A DNA stretch of 17,240 nt from Fibrobacteres bacterium CG2_30_45_31 (GTDB taxonomy: Bacteria; Fibrobacterota; Fibrobacteria; Fibrobacterales; Fibrobacteraceae), in the NCBI GenBank assembly GCA_001873075.1, contig MNYL01000151.1, positions 1 to 17,240 of the forward strand, given 5' to 3'. Positions 7,939-15,394 of the stretch are shown here, one piece after another (the stretch's first letter is position 1; every line of letters starts with the position of its first letter). Under the pieces are notes generated by a model. It saw only the letters and a list, made by a program, of their open reading frames with translations. It had not been told where the DNA came from and ran no database searches. Position numbers and translations under genes: made by a program.

Positions 7939-7967
7939 TTGCACGACAGTGCACTAGAGTGTATATT
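7939..7967 (+). promoter_or_regulatory. Sigma-70 promoter of ruvAB
   Basis: TTGCAC (7939-7944) and TATATT (7962-7967, 5/6 to the -10 consensus) are separated by 17 bases. Transcription would start near 7974, leaving a leader of about 18 bases before ruvA, enough for the GGAGG ribosome site. The weak -35 is overlapped by the LexA-type box. Confidence 0.65.
7940..7953. promoter_or_regulatory. LexA (SOS) operator, Fibrobacter type
   Basis: TGCAC-GACA-GTGCA is a perfect palindrome and an exact match to TGCNC-N4-GTGCA, the LexA-binding motif I recall for Fibrobacter succinogenes. It overlaps the -35 element and spacer of the ruvA promoter, where bound LexA would block RNA polymerase. ruvAB is a classic SOS operon in other bacteria, which supports the call. 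I found no other match to the motif by eye in this window. Confidence 0.75.
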
Positions 7968-7991
7968 TGAGCAGTACTCTTTGGAGGCTCC

Positions 7992-8582
7992 ATGATTGAA
8001 CAACTCCGTGGCATACTCGCCCAAAAACACGCCACAATCGCTGTGATTGATTGTGCGGGTGTGGGTTATGGCATACAAATTTCTTCGCGTACCGGGGAAC
8101 GTCTTCCGAATGTTGGTGACGAGGTTACGCTTCTCACTCACCTGGTTGTGCGAGAAGATGCACTGATTCTTTTTGGTTTTTACGATCTTCAAGAAAAAGA
8201 ACTGTTTCTTCAAATGATAGAAGTGAACGGAGTGGGCCCCAAAATGGCCCAGCGCATTTTAAGTAGCGTTGCTCCCTGTGATTTTTTAGGAATGATCGCA
8301 CGCGAAGACCTTACTGCCTTGAGTAAAATCAAAGGTATTGGAAAAAAGACCGCTGAAATGCTGGTTCTCACACTCAAAGACAAGGCTTTAGCCCTTTCTG
8401 CAGTCACAGGATGTTCGACCCAAATTTTGCTTCCCACAAACCAACAAGAAGCGATTCTCGCCTTGCATACGTTGGGAGTCAAAGACCCTACCGCACAAAA
8501 AGCGGTGGAAAAAGCGATAGAAAATCTGGGAACGGAGGCTTCTGTCTCGAAGCTTATCCCAGAGGCCCTGAAATACGTCTAA
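7992..8582 (+). CDS. ruvA: Holliday junction branch-migration protein RuvA
   Basis: 196 aa, the usual length. RuvA tetramers bind the four-way junction and load RuvB rings on opposite arms. The N-terminal OB-fold covers about 1-62 (MIEQLRGILA... to ILFGFYDLQEKELF). Two helix-hairpin-helix motifs follow, IEVNGVGPKMAQRIL (about 76-90) and LSKIKGIGKKTAEMLV (about 110-125). The C-terminal RuvB-contacting domain III is about 152-196. GGAGG lies four bases before ATG 7992. ruvB follows 53 bp downstream; ruvC is not adjacent in this window. Expression is probably SOS-controlled through the LexA-type box upstream. Confidence 0.97.
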   Translation: MIEQLRGILAQKHATIAVIDCAGVGYGIQISSRTGERLPNVGDEVTLLTHLVVREDALILFGFYDLQEKELFLQMIEVNGVGPKMAQRILSSVAPCDFLGMIAREDLTALSKIKGIGKKTAEMLVLTLKDKALALSAVTGCSTQILLPTNQQEAILALHTLGVKDPTAQKAVEKAIENLGTEASVSKLIPEALKYV

Positions 8583-8608
8583 TCCCAAGGGGAGGACGCA
8601 CTTTCTTT

Positions 8609-8633
8609 TAGGACTTATTTTTCTAGGACTTAT
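8609..8633 (+). repeat. Tandem direct repeat carrying the ruvB ribosome site
   Basis: TAGGACTTAT occurs at 8609-8618 and again at 8624-8633, a 15-base period, in the ruvA-ruvB gap. The second copy supplies AGGA seven bases before the ruvB ATG; the first gives a spare, badly spaced copy. It looks like a small local duplication of the translation start region. Confidence 0.55.
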
Positions 8634-8635
8634 AT

Positions 8636-9670
8636 ATGGCAGACCGCATAATCTCCCCAGAACAAGACAGCTTTGATGAAGCGGAAATTGAACGCAATCT
8701 TCGCCCCCTTTCCCTCAATGATTTTACAGGGCAGGAGCCACTTAAAGAGAGTCTTCAAATTGCAATTGAAGCCGCGAAACACCGCGGTGACGCTTTAGAT
8801 CATTGCCTTTTCGCAGGCCCACCAGGACTTGGCAAAACGACCCTCGCAGGGATCATCGCCAAAGAGATGGGAGTCCAAATTCACATCACGAGCGGTCCTG
8901 TGCTCGACAAAGCAAGCGATCTTGTGGGTATTCTCACAAGTATGCAAGAAAATGATATTCTTTTTATCGATGAAATTCATCGCATGGGCCGCATTATTGA
9001 AGAATACCTCTATCCCGCGATGGAAGATTTCCGCTTGGATATTATGCTAGACTCTGGCCCTTCCGCGCGTAGTGTAAATCTTCCACTGAAACATTTTACC
9101 TTGGTGGGTGCCACCACTCGCAGTGGCCTTTTGACAAGCCCTCTCAGAGATCGCTTCGGACTCCATTACCGCCTTGATCTTTATAACGAAAAGGAAATTA
9201 TCAAAATTCTCCTTCGGAGTGCAGAGATTCTAAATATTCAGCTTGATAAGGATGCGGCTAAAATGCTTGGCGCACGCTGCCGTGGCACCCCACGTGTCGC
9301 AAATAGAGTGCTTCGTCGGTGCCGCGATGTGGCGCAAGTACGCGGCAAGGGCATCATTGATGCCGCAGCGGCCGAACGAACGTTACAGATGTTGGGAATT
9401 GATGCGGATGGTTTGGATTCGATGGATAGGCGGATTCTCGAAACGATGATTTGCAAATTCTCTGGGGGTCCTGTGGGTCTCGGCACCATTGGCGCCGCTC
9501 TGGGTGAAGAACCTGACACCCTTGAAGAAGTTTACGAACCCTATCTGATTCAAAAAGGGTATCTTGCTCGCACTCCGCGTGGCCGCGTGGTAACGCTGAA
9601 TGCCTACCATAAAATGAATATCACACCACCGAGTTCACTCATCACAGCTCAAGCGGAATTGCCTTTCTAA
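8636..9670 (+). CDS. ruvB: Holliday junction branch-migration ATPase RuvB
   Basis: 344 aa AAA+ motor that pulls DNA through the RuvA-bound junction as a hexameric ring. Walker A is GPPGLGKT (61-68), Walker B ILFIDEIH (108-115), sensor 1 GATTRSG (158-164), the arginine finger lies in SPLRDRFG (168-175) and sensor 2 in GTPRVANR (217-224). The C-terminal winged-helix DNA-binding domain spans about 255-335. All catalytic residues are present and length is normal. Translated from the AGGA within the second copy of the direct repeat; cotranscribed with ruvA. Confidence 0.98.
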   Translation: MADRIISPEQDSFDEAEIERNLRPLSLNDFTGQEPLKESLQIAIEAAKHRGDALDHCLFAGPPGLGKTTLAGIIAKEMGVQIHITSGPVLDKASDLVGILTSMQENDILFIDEIHRMGRIIEEYLYPAMEDFRLDIMLDSGPSARSVNLPLKHFTLVGATTRSGLLTSPLRDRFGLHYRLDLYNEKEIIKILLRSAEILNIQLDKDAAKMLGARCRGTPRVANRVLRRCRDVAQVRGKGIIDAAAAERTLQMLGIDADGLDSMDRRILETMICKFSGGPVGLGTIGAALGEEPDTLEEVYEPYLIQKGYLARTPRGRVVTLNAYHKMNITPPSSLITAQAELPF

Positions 9671-9715
9671 CAAGACACCTAGGCTCGCCACCCTACCGAT
9701 TGCAAACAATTTCGT

Positions 9716-9733
9716 ATTTCCAATGACGGAAAT
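9716..9733. repeat. Inverted repeat ATTTCC-N6-GGAAAT
   Basis: An exact 6-bp inverted repeat centred about 46 bases after the ruvB stop and about 137 bases upstream of the start predicted from the sigma-54-like element. That distance suits an activator site for a sigma-54 enhancer-binding protein. The T-rich sequence after it also allows a weak ruvB terminator. The two readings cannot be separated by eye. Confidence 0.35.
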
Positions 9734-9779
9734 CTTTCATTTTTGCTGATTTTTTTGAGATTAATTTATAACACCAATA

Positions 9780-9825
9780 TGACAAATGGAATTTTTTCAT
9801 ATTACTAAAGGGATATGATTTGTCA
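9780..9825. repeat. Nested inverted repeats upstream of the EAL gene
   Basis: Outer arms TGACAAAT (9780-9787) and ATTTGTCA (9818-9825) are exact reverse complements. Inner arms CATAT (9798-9802) and ATATG (9813-9817) also pair, and ATATG directly abuts the right outer arm. The element overlaps the -10 of a sigma-70-like candidate (TTGAGA 9755-9760, 17-base spacer, TATGAC 9778-9783) and ends about ten bases before the sigma-54-like element. A regulator binding site is the simplest reading. Confidence 0.4.
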
Positions 9826-9835
9826 GAATTCATTT

Positions 9836-9851
9836 TGGCATGAGTTTTGCG
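9836..9851 (+). promoter_or_regulatory. Putative sigma-54 promoter of the EAL gene
   Basis: TGGCATG-N4-TTGCG places GG and GC exactly ten bases apart, the defining spacing of sigma-54 (RpoN) promoters, with 6/7 to TGGCACG and 4/5 to TTGCW. The start would be near 9862, giving a leader of about 47 bases that contains a near-palindrome at 9866-9880 (CTAAAGCGCTTTTAG). Sigma-54 use needs a dedicated AAA+ activator, not seen in this window. Confidence 0.5.
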
Positions 9852-9908
9852 TTCATTGCGGTAAACTAAAGCGCTTTTAGTTATTACATCGATAAGGCTC
9901 TATTTTCA

Positions 9909-11150
9909 ATGATAAATAAAATTAAAGATACTTTAGGAATTTCTCAACTCACCACATTCTACCAAGCGATTATCTCTGTTAAAACTCACGAAATTATCGC
10001 TTACGAAGCCTTGGTACGAGCATGGAATACATCGAATGAGCTTATGTCGCCGGATACTCTTTTCATAAATGCACACAAAAAGCAATGTATCCGCGAATTA
10101 GACCATATTTGTCAAGTACATGCAATAAAAATGTTTGCCAAAGAACAAACGGCAAAAAGAAAAATATTATCACTCAATTTGCCCAATTATCTTTTTAGTG
10201 ATAACAAAAATCAACATTCAATTTTAGATCTTGTTCATAATCTTCAATTTGACAAAGATCTTTTGATGCTTGAAATTTGTGAAGATGATGTGACTGACGA
10301 GGCTAAACTTCTCGAATTTGTTCAATTATGCCATGAAAAAAAAATTCTCGTGGCTATTGATGACTTAGGGAAAAAGTTTTCCAATTTAGATCGTCTAGTG
10401 ATGTTATTACCTGATGTAGTCAAACTAGATCGTTGCTTGATTAAAAATATCCATAAAAATAGAATGCAGCAAGCTGTTGTTAAAAGTATGGTCGAACTTT
10501 GCAATAGCATGGGTTCCCTTCTTTTGGCTGAGGGTACCGAAACTAAGGAAGAAGTGCTTTGTTTGCTGGACTTAGGAATTAATTATTTTCAAGGCTTCTA
10601 TTTTTCCCACCCTGCCCCAGAATCTGAATTTCATTTCAACGAAAATCGCATTCTTTCCATTATTGAAAATACAGGCAATGAATTTGTTGCTAATTGTAAA
10701 ATCAATCTTCAACACAAAAGATTATTCTGGGAGATGGTATCACAAAAAGCAAAGTTTATTTGTAACCAACTGAGTAAAAGTCAAGAGGCTCTTCAAAAAA
10801 CAGAGCTACGAAAAGCGCTTCTATTTTTTGAAAATGCGGACTGTGCCTATATCCTTGATCAAAAAGGCATACAAGTGAGCGCAACCGTATTTCAAGAAGA
10901 AAAAAAATCCTATTCCACGAATAAATTTTTTGCTCCTGCAATTCCTGGAACCGATCATAGTCAAAAAGATTATTTCATTTATCTGAAACCTTGGACAGAA
11001 GAAATGGCAAAAAAAATCGAGTTACGTCCAGACTTTATTTCTCATCGTTATCGTAGTATGGCAACAGGAACGACTTGTCAAACTTTTTGTTGTTGGTTCA
11101 CGGATGTGACTCAAAAGCCTTTCATTCTTTGTCTAGACTTTACATCCTAA
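9909..11150 (+). CDS. Cyclic-di-GMP phosphodiesterase, EAL domain plus YkuI_C-like domain
   Basis: 413 aa. The EAL domain (about 15-240) keeps the expected catalytic and metal residues: Glu33 in YEALVR, Asn90 in LSLNLP, Glu122 in MLEICE, Asp151-Asp152 in AIDDLG, Lys172 in VVKLDR, Glu208 in AEGTET and Gln228 in YFQGF. It should therefore hydrolyse c-di-GMP to pGpG. No GGDEF domain, signal peptide or membrane segment is present. After a helical linker (about 255-300), residues about 305-413 resemble the PAS-like EAL-associated YkuI_C domain, ending CLDF; B. subtilis YkuI has the same order and near-identical length. The gene is visibly richer in AAA, ATT and TTA codons than its neighbours, so transfer or relaxed codon use is possible. 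Only a weak, distant SD (AAGG) precedes ATG 9909. Confidence 0.92.
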   Translation: MINKIKDTLGISQLTTFYQAIISVKTHEIIAYEALVRAWNTSNELMSPDTLFINAHKKQCIRELDHICQVHAIKMFAKEQTAKRKILSLNLPNYLFSDNKNQHSILDLVHNLQFDKDLLMLEICEDDVTDEAKLLEFVQLCHEKKILVAIDDLGKKFSNLDRLVMLLPDVVKLDRCLIKNIHKNRMQQAVVKSMVELCNSMGSLLLAEGTETKEEVLCLLDLGINYFQGFYFSHPAPESEFHFNENRILSIIENTGNEFVANCKINLQHKRLFWEMVSQKAKFICNQLSKSQEALQKTELRKALLFFENADCAYILDQKGIQVSATVFQEEKKSYSTNKFFAPAIPGTDHSQKDYFIYLKPWTEEMAKKIELRPDFISHRYRSMATGTTCQTFCCWFTDVTQKPFILCLDFTS

Positions 11151-11166
11151 CCAGTCTAAAGGCGAT

Positions 11167-12585
11167 CTAAAATTGGAAGTAAAGGAATGGATTGTAACTT
11201 TGCGTAAAAAGCGAGAGTGTGGCGATGGCAAAAAGCACCATGGCCGTGACCGTACGCGGAATAGAAACGGTTTGACACCAGGTGTATGCGCGAATGGGGG
11301 AAATGGCATATCCTAAAGCGAGAATCATGAATACAATACTTGTGGGCGTGAAAATCTGAGCGGTAAGGAGCGGGTCGGTGAGACTTACTGGAGCAAGTCC
11401 CACCAATGCTTTCCACATTTCCAAAGCACTACCGATGTCCACAGAACGGAATAATACCCAGCCGAACAAAACGATCACTTGTGTTATTAAAATTTGTACA
11501 AAAACAGGCGTACGAGAATACCACGCCTGTTTTTTATTATAGCGCTCCGCGAGCATGAAGAAGGCATGATAAAGACCCCAACAAATAAAAGTCCATGCCG
11601 CACCATGCCAAACACCACTCACAAACATGACGAGAAACAAGTTGATATAAGTGCGCCTGTTCGAAATACGATTTCCACCGAGAGGAATATAAAGGTAGTC
11701 CCGTAGCCATTTGGTGAGAGACATGTGCCAACGCGTCCAGAAATCGGAAATACTCACCGAGCGATAAGGGCCATTGAAATTTCTCGGGAAATGAAAGCCG
11801 AGCATTAAGCCCAAACCTACAGCCATATCGGAATAGGCAGAAAAGTCAAAATAAATCTGGAATGTATAAGCGAGACAACCCCACCAGGCATTTAATATGC
11901 CAGGAGCATCCGCCTGAAAAACACGATCTGCAATAATCCCTACCTGATTGGCAATAAGAATTTTTTTCGCAAAGCCAAGGCAAAAATAAGTCATGCCTTT
12001 GGTCCAATTTTCAAAGGTGTGCGTACGAGAAGCGAGTTCTTCGGCAACCGTGTTGTAACGAACAATAGGACCCGCGACTAACTGCGGAAACAGAGCTACG
12101 TAGCATGAAAACGTAGCAAGGTTCTTCACCGGTGGCGCATCTCCACGCCACACGTCAATAGTGTAACTCATGGATTGGAACGTATAAAAAGAAATGCCCA
12201 CGGGGAGGATAATGGTCATGACTGAAAACGGTTCAAGGCCCAAGCGAGCGATAATGGCGTTAAGCCCACCCATAGCAAACATGTAATACTTAAAAAATCC
12301 AAGCGTACAAAGGTTCGCTGTCATAGAAAGCGCAAGAGCCAGATTGCGTTGACGTTTAGAAGCCCTCTCCGCAGAGATAAAACGACCGGCAATGTAATCA
12401 ATACAAGTAGAACCGATCATCAAAAAAATGAGCCAAGGTTCCATCCATCCATAAAAGACGTAACTGAAAATGGTTATAAAAAGGTTCAGGTACGAATGAC
12501 GAACGCCCCGCCAGACGAGGAAAAAATATCCCACAAAAAAAATGGGAAGAAAATAAAAAAGAAAGACTTGGGAAGAAAAAACCAT
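11167..12585 (-). CDS. AlgI-like MBOAT-family O-acyltransferase
   Basis: 472 aa polytopic membrane protein. The AlgI/DltB-type MBOAT signature is clear: LPVGISFYTFQSMSYTIDVW (127-146), FPQLVAGPI (166-174), DFSAYSDMAVGLGLMLGF (247-264), SDFWTRWHMSLTKWLRDY (280-297), PLGGN (301-305) and SGVWHGAAW (323-331). His327 is the expected catalytic histidine and His287 the second conserved one. Such proteins pass acyl, usually acetyl, groups across the inner membrane to an extracytoplasmic partner that modifies a polysaccharide. No AlgJ/AlgX/AlgF-type SGNH partner is visible here; the small secreted protein 25 bp upstream is the only linked candidate. ATG 12585 has no recognisable SD, suggesting coupling to the upstream gene or a non-SD start. 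It converges on the EAL gene with only 16 bp between stop codons and no terminator hairpin. Confidence 0.92.
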   Translation of the reverse strand: MVFSSQVFLFYFLPIFFVGYFFLVWRGVRHSYLNLFITIFSYVFYGWMEPWLIFLMIGSTCIDYIAGRFISAERASKRQRNLALALSMTANLCTLGFFKYYMFAMGGLNAIIARLGLEPFSVMTIILPVGISFYTFQSMSYTIDVWRGDAPPVKNLATFSCYVALFPQLVAGPIVRYNTVAEELASRTHTFENWTKGMTYFCLGFAKKILIANQVGIIADRVFQADAPGILNAWWGCLAYTFQIYFDFSAYSDMAVGLGLMLGFHFPRNFNGPYRSVSISDFWTRWHMSLTKWLRDYLYIPLGGNRISNRRTYINLFLVMFVSGVWHGAAWTFICWGLYHAFFMLAERYNKKQAWYSRTPVFVQILITQVIVLFGWVLFRSVDIGSALEMWKALVGLAPVSLTDPLLTAQIFTPTSIVFMILALGYAISPIRAYTWCQTVSIPRTVTAMVLFAIATLSLFTQSYNPFLYFQF

Positions 12586-12610
12586 CGGGAGAGATTCGCT
12601 AAGTCAGAAT

Positions 12611-13006
12611 TTATTGATTCACTTCAATAGCCAAATAACGCTCAGATTCATCATCGAAATATTCATCTTCGATAGCGCCATCCCAATTGCCTTCAAGAGG
12701 AATGAGTTTGAGAGTATGTTTATCACCAGCCTTGAAACTACGGACATTGCCTTTGGCCTTGGCCATCATTTTATCCTTTACCTGACCGCGAGCAATGAGC
12801 GGATTATACACCCCCACCAAAACTTCTTTTTTCTTCAAGTCACCAGAGACTACTTTAATCACCTTGTACTTGAACATATAGACATAACTGTACAAATCAT
12901 TTGTAGGCATTTTACCTGGGACTTCTGTAAGTTTTCCTTCGACAACAAGATCCGCAGAAAAAGCAAAAGCAGAGAGAAGCAAAAGAATGGTCAGTATTTT
13001 TTTCAT
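12611..13006 (-). CDS. Small secreted protein of unknown function, linked to the MBOAT gene
   Basis: 131 aa from ATG 13006, chosen because a signal peptide (MKKILTILLLLSAFAFSA, 1-18) starts there; a longer frame to 13135 adds only unlikely residues. The mature part is about 113 aa and looks beta-rich, with alternating strands such as YVYMFKYKVIKVV (41-53) and EVLVGVYNPLIARG (61-74), a Lys-rich loop (75-88) and an acidic tail (EDEYFDDESE, 113-122). No catalytic motif, lipobox or cysteine is present in the mature protein. The SD is weak (GAG about nine bases upstream). Its place just upstream of the AlgI-like gene suggests a periplasmic helper or acceptor role, which is inference. I do not recognise a named family. 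Confidence 0.75.
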   Translation of the reverse strand: MKKILTILLLLSAFAFSADLVVEGKLTEVPGKMPTNDLYSYVYMFKYKVIKVVSGDLKKKEVLVGVYNPLIARGQVKDKMMAKAKGNVRSFKAGDKHTLKLIPLEGNWDGAIEDEYFDDESERYLAIEVNQ

Positions 13007-13354
13007 AAGAAAACTCGTAATAATTTTGGGTGAAATATAGAAAGTAAGAAAAATTTGAAAAGACAAAAAGCATCCCTCTACAAAGAAAATGGGATTCTGG
13101 AAGCAGGCCCAAGGCATAAACGTTATAAGGTTCATCTAAAAAGGCGTTTCTATAATGCGATTGATACCGCAGAAAGAATTATAGAGAACGAGCCCTAGTG
13201 AAGCTGCTGTGATATCAGGATTTTCCACACTCACTCTCATAAGGCTTGCAGGTTTATGAAGCCTGATAATTTTACAAAACCAATACAAAACCAAACGGCG
13301 AAGAGTCTCAAAAATTTGCAGAAATTTCATTTTTTCTATCTTTGTGTTTGTATC
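13007..13354. promoter_or_regulatory. Divergent intergenic region between the secreted-protein gene and recG
   Basis: About 350 bases without a convincing gene. It holds a perfect TATAAT on the plus strand (13151-13156) and another on the minus strand (13178-13183), forming the inverted repeat TCTATAAT (13149-13156) / ATTATAGA (13178-13185). Either could serve as a -10 element, but neither has a good -35 at 16-18 bases. A 6-bp hairpin AGGCTT/AAGCCT lies at 13242-13264. I see no LexA-type box or RNA gene. Confidence 0.35.
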
Positions 13355-15394
13355 ATGGACTTATCTTCCCTCCCAGGCCTCGGCCCCAAACGCGTTCGGG
13401 CGCTGAACGAAGCGGGTTACCGTTCTATCGTTGACCTCCTCTATAATGTTCCCCGCGATTGGGTGGACCGCACCCGTATTACTCCAATTGCGGATTGCAA
13501 ACCCGACGCCAAAGTGATTCTGATTGGCCACATTGCACGCGCAGGAATGATTCGAGGGCGCAAGTCCCGATTTACCGCTTACCTGGATGATGGCACAGGA
13601 CAAATGAGTCTGGTGTTTTTTCGTGGAGCGAATCACTGGGCAAAAAATCTTACTGTGGGAAGCCGCTGGATGGCGATCGGTAAGGTGAACGATTATCGCG
13701 GTCTACAGATTGTGCATCCCGAACTTCAGCACATGGAAGAAGAGACTGCGTTTGAAGGGGGGATCGTCCCCGTTTATAGCATTTCCGAAGTGCTTCGTGA
13801 ATCTCGCATGGAGCAGAAGTTTTTTAGAAATTTGTACGCACAAATTTTTAAGATGCCGAATTTGAGCGTTCCTAATGGATGCCCCAAGGAACTCACCGAA
13901 TACATGGGCCTCAAACCCGTGCTCGAAAATTTACGGCGATTGCATTTTCCCGTGAGCTTTGGAGATGCAATGCAGGGACGCTTGCAGCTCAAAAAGTTGG
14001 AACTACTCCCCTTCTGTTTGCGTATGGCAAAACGCAGGAGAAGCCTTGCTTTGCGCGGACGCGAAAGAGCGATTGACCAAGGCGCTGTAATGAAAGCGAG
14101 GGCGGAACTCCCCTATACCTTAACGGATGGACAAGACAAAGCGCTCGCACAAATTTTAGAAGGACTTCACGGCAAAAAGCAATTTCATGCTCTGCTACAA
14201 GGGGATGTGGGTAGCGGAAAAACCGCGGTAGCGATGCTCGCGATGCTTGCCGTGTGCGGTGCCCATGAGCAATGTGCGTTTATGGTACCTACCGATATTT
14301 TGGCACGACAACATTATGTGACACTCAAACCATTTTTTGATGCGGCAGGGCTTCGTATCAGTTTGCTTTTAGGTGCCACAGGCACCGTGGAACGACGTTC
14401 CATTGTGAGTGAATTGCAGATGGGGCTCACCCATGCGGTGATTGGAACCCACGCATTATTTTCCAAAGATGTTTTATTTGAAAAACTCACTTTTGTGATT
14501 ATCGATGAACAGCACCGTTTTGGGGTGAATCAGCGGGAAGCTTTGCTCGCCAAAGGAAATTATCCCGACTTGCTCGTGATGAGCGCGACACCGATTCCGC
14601 GAAGCTTGGCGATGACATTTTACGGGGATCTCACGAGTATCGTGATGCGAGAGAAACCTCCTGGAAGAATGCCCATCAAAACGCGCCTGGTGGAAAGCGA
14701 GAAACGCGAAGATATGAAGGCGTTTATTCTGAAAGAAGCGCTCGGTGGAAACCGCTGCTACTGGGTTGTGAGCCGCGTAGAAATTGACAGCGAAGGCGGT
14801 GCCCTGAGTGTGGGTGAAGTTAAAGAAGAGCTGCAATCATTCAGCCCCGAGTGGAAAGTGGGAGCTGTCCATGGGCAAATGGATGATGGCGAACGCGATA
14901 GAGTTCTTGCGGCGTTTGCGGCAGGGACCATTCATGTTATTGTAGCCACCACTGTAATCGAAGTGGGCGTGAATATTCCGGCGGCGAACTTAATGGTGAT
15001 TGATCAACCCGAACGTTTTGGCTTGGCGCAACTGCACCAGTTGCGAGGGCGTGTGGGGCGCGGACAAGCGCAAGCGTGGTGTTTTCTCATGTGTGAGCAA
15101 AGCAACACTGCGCGCGAGCGTTTGGCGGGCTTCGCTGGTACCGAAGATGGTTTCGAAATTGCCGAGATGGATATGCGTGACCGCGGGGCGGGCAACCTGG
15201 AAGGGAGCGAACAGAGCGGCGCGTGGGTGTTCCGTTGGTTTGATTGGATTGAGGATCAGAACTTAATTCAAAAGATGCTGGATCTCTCCGAAGAAATTCT
15301 GGATAACAAACCTGATTTTGATTTAACCGCTCGAGAAAAAATTCAAACGTGGTACAGTGAGCTCCCAGAAGGGAACGACGACGGTATTCATTAA
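13355..15394 (+). CDS. recG: ATP-dependent DNA helicase RecG
   Basis: 679 aa from ATG 13355, close to the usual 680-700. The start is set by MDLSSLPGLGPKRVRAL, the normal RecG N-terminus; an in-frame ATG at 13256 would add 33 unlike residues. RecG reverses stalled replication forks and branch-migrates Holliday junctions. The N-terminal wedge/OB domain is about 50-150. The superfamily 2 motor has Walker A GDVGSGKT (283-290), DEQH (384-387), SATPIPR (410-416) and QLRGRVGRG (562-570). The C-terminal RecG-specific region has DMRDRGAGNLEGSEQSG (about 605-621), where most homologues read RGPGDxxGxxQSG. No SD precedes the start, only a T-rich stretch. It follows a divergent minus-strand gene and is not in operon with ruvAB. 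Confidence 0.96.
   Translation: MDLSSLPGLGPKRVRALNEAGYRSIVDLLYNVPRDWVDRTRITPIADCKPDAKVILIGHIARAGMIRGRKSRFTAYLDDGTGQMSLVFFRGANHWAKNLTVGSRWMAIGKVNDYRGLQIVHPELQHMEEETAFEGGIVPVYSISEVLRESRMEQKFFRNLYAQIFKMPNLSVPNGCPKELTEYMGLKPVLENLRRLHFPVSFGDAMQGRLQLKKLELLPFCLRMAKRRRSLALRGRERAIDQGAVMKARAELPYTLTDGQDKALAQILEGLHGKKQFHALLQGDVGSGKTAVAMLAMLAVCGAHEQCAFMVPTDILARQHYVTLKPFFDAAGLRISLLLGATGTVERRSIVSELQMGLTHAVIGTHALFSKDVLFEKLTFVIIDEQHRFGVNQREALLAKGNYPDLLVMSATPIPRSLAMTFYGDLTSIVMREKPPGRMPIKTRLVESEKREDMKAFILKEALGGNRCYWVVSRVEIDSEGGALSVGEVKEELQSFSPEWKVGAVHGQMDDGERDRVLAAFAAGTIHVIVATTVIEVGVNIPAANLMVIDQPERFGLAQLHQLRGRVGRGQAQAWCFLMCEQSNTARERLAGFAGTEDGFEIAEMDMRDRGAGNLEGSEQSGAWVFRWFDWIEDQNLIQKMLDLSEEILDNKPDFDLTAREKIQTWYSELPEGNDDGIH

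Noticed and set aside
11150..11169. Possible terminator between the convergent EAL and MBOAT genes
   Set aside because: Only a weak 5-bp AGACT/AGTCT pairing near the stop codons with no T-run; not good enough to call.
12614..13033. 139-residue plus-strand frame opposite the small secreted protein
   Set aside because: The minus strand has a clear signal peptide and sits by the MBOAT gene; the plus frame has no start site and no signal.
13136..13330. 64-residue minus-strand open frame in the recG upstream region
   Set aside because: No SD, no domain, and it occupies the expected divergent promoter region.
13256..13354. 33-residue N-terminal extension of RecG from the upstream ATG, with hairpin AGGCTT/AAGCCT at 13242-13264
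   Set aside because: RecG proteins start near MDLSSLPGLG-like sequence; the extension is Lys/Asn/Phe-rich and unlike the family. The hairpin has a long loop and no T-run.
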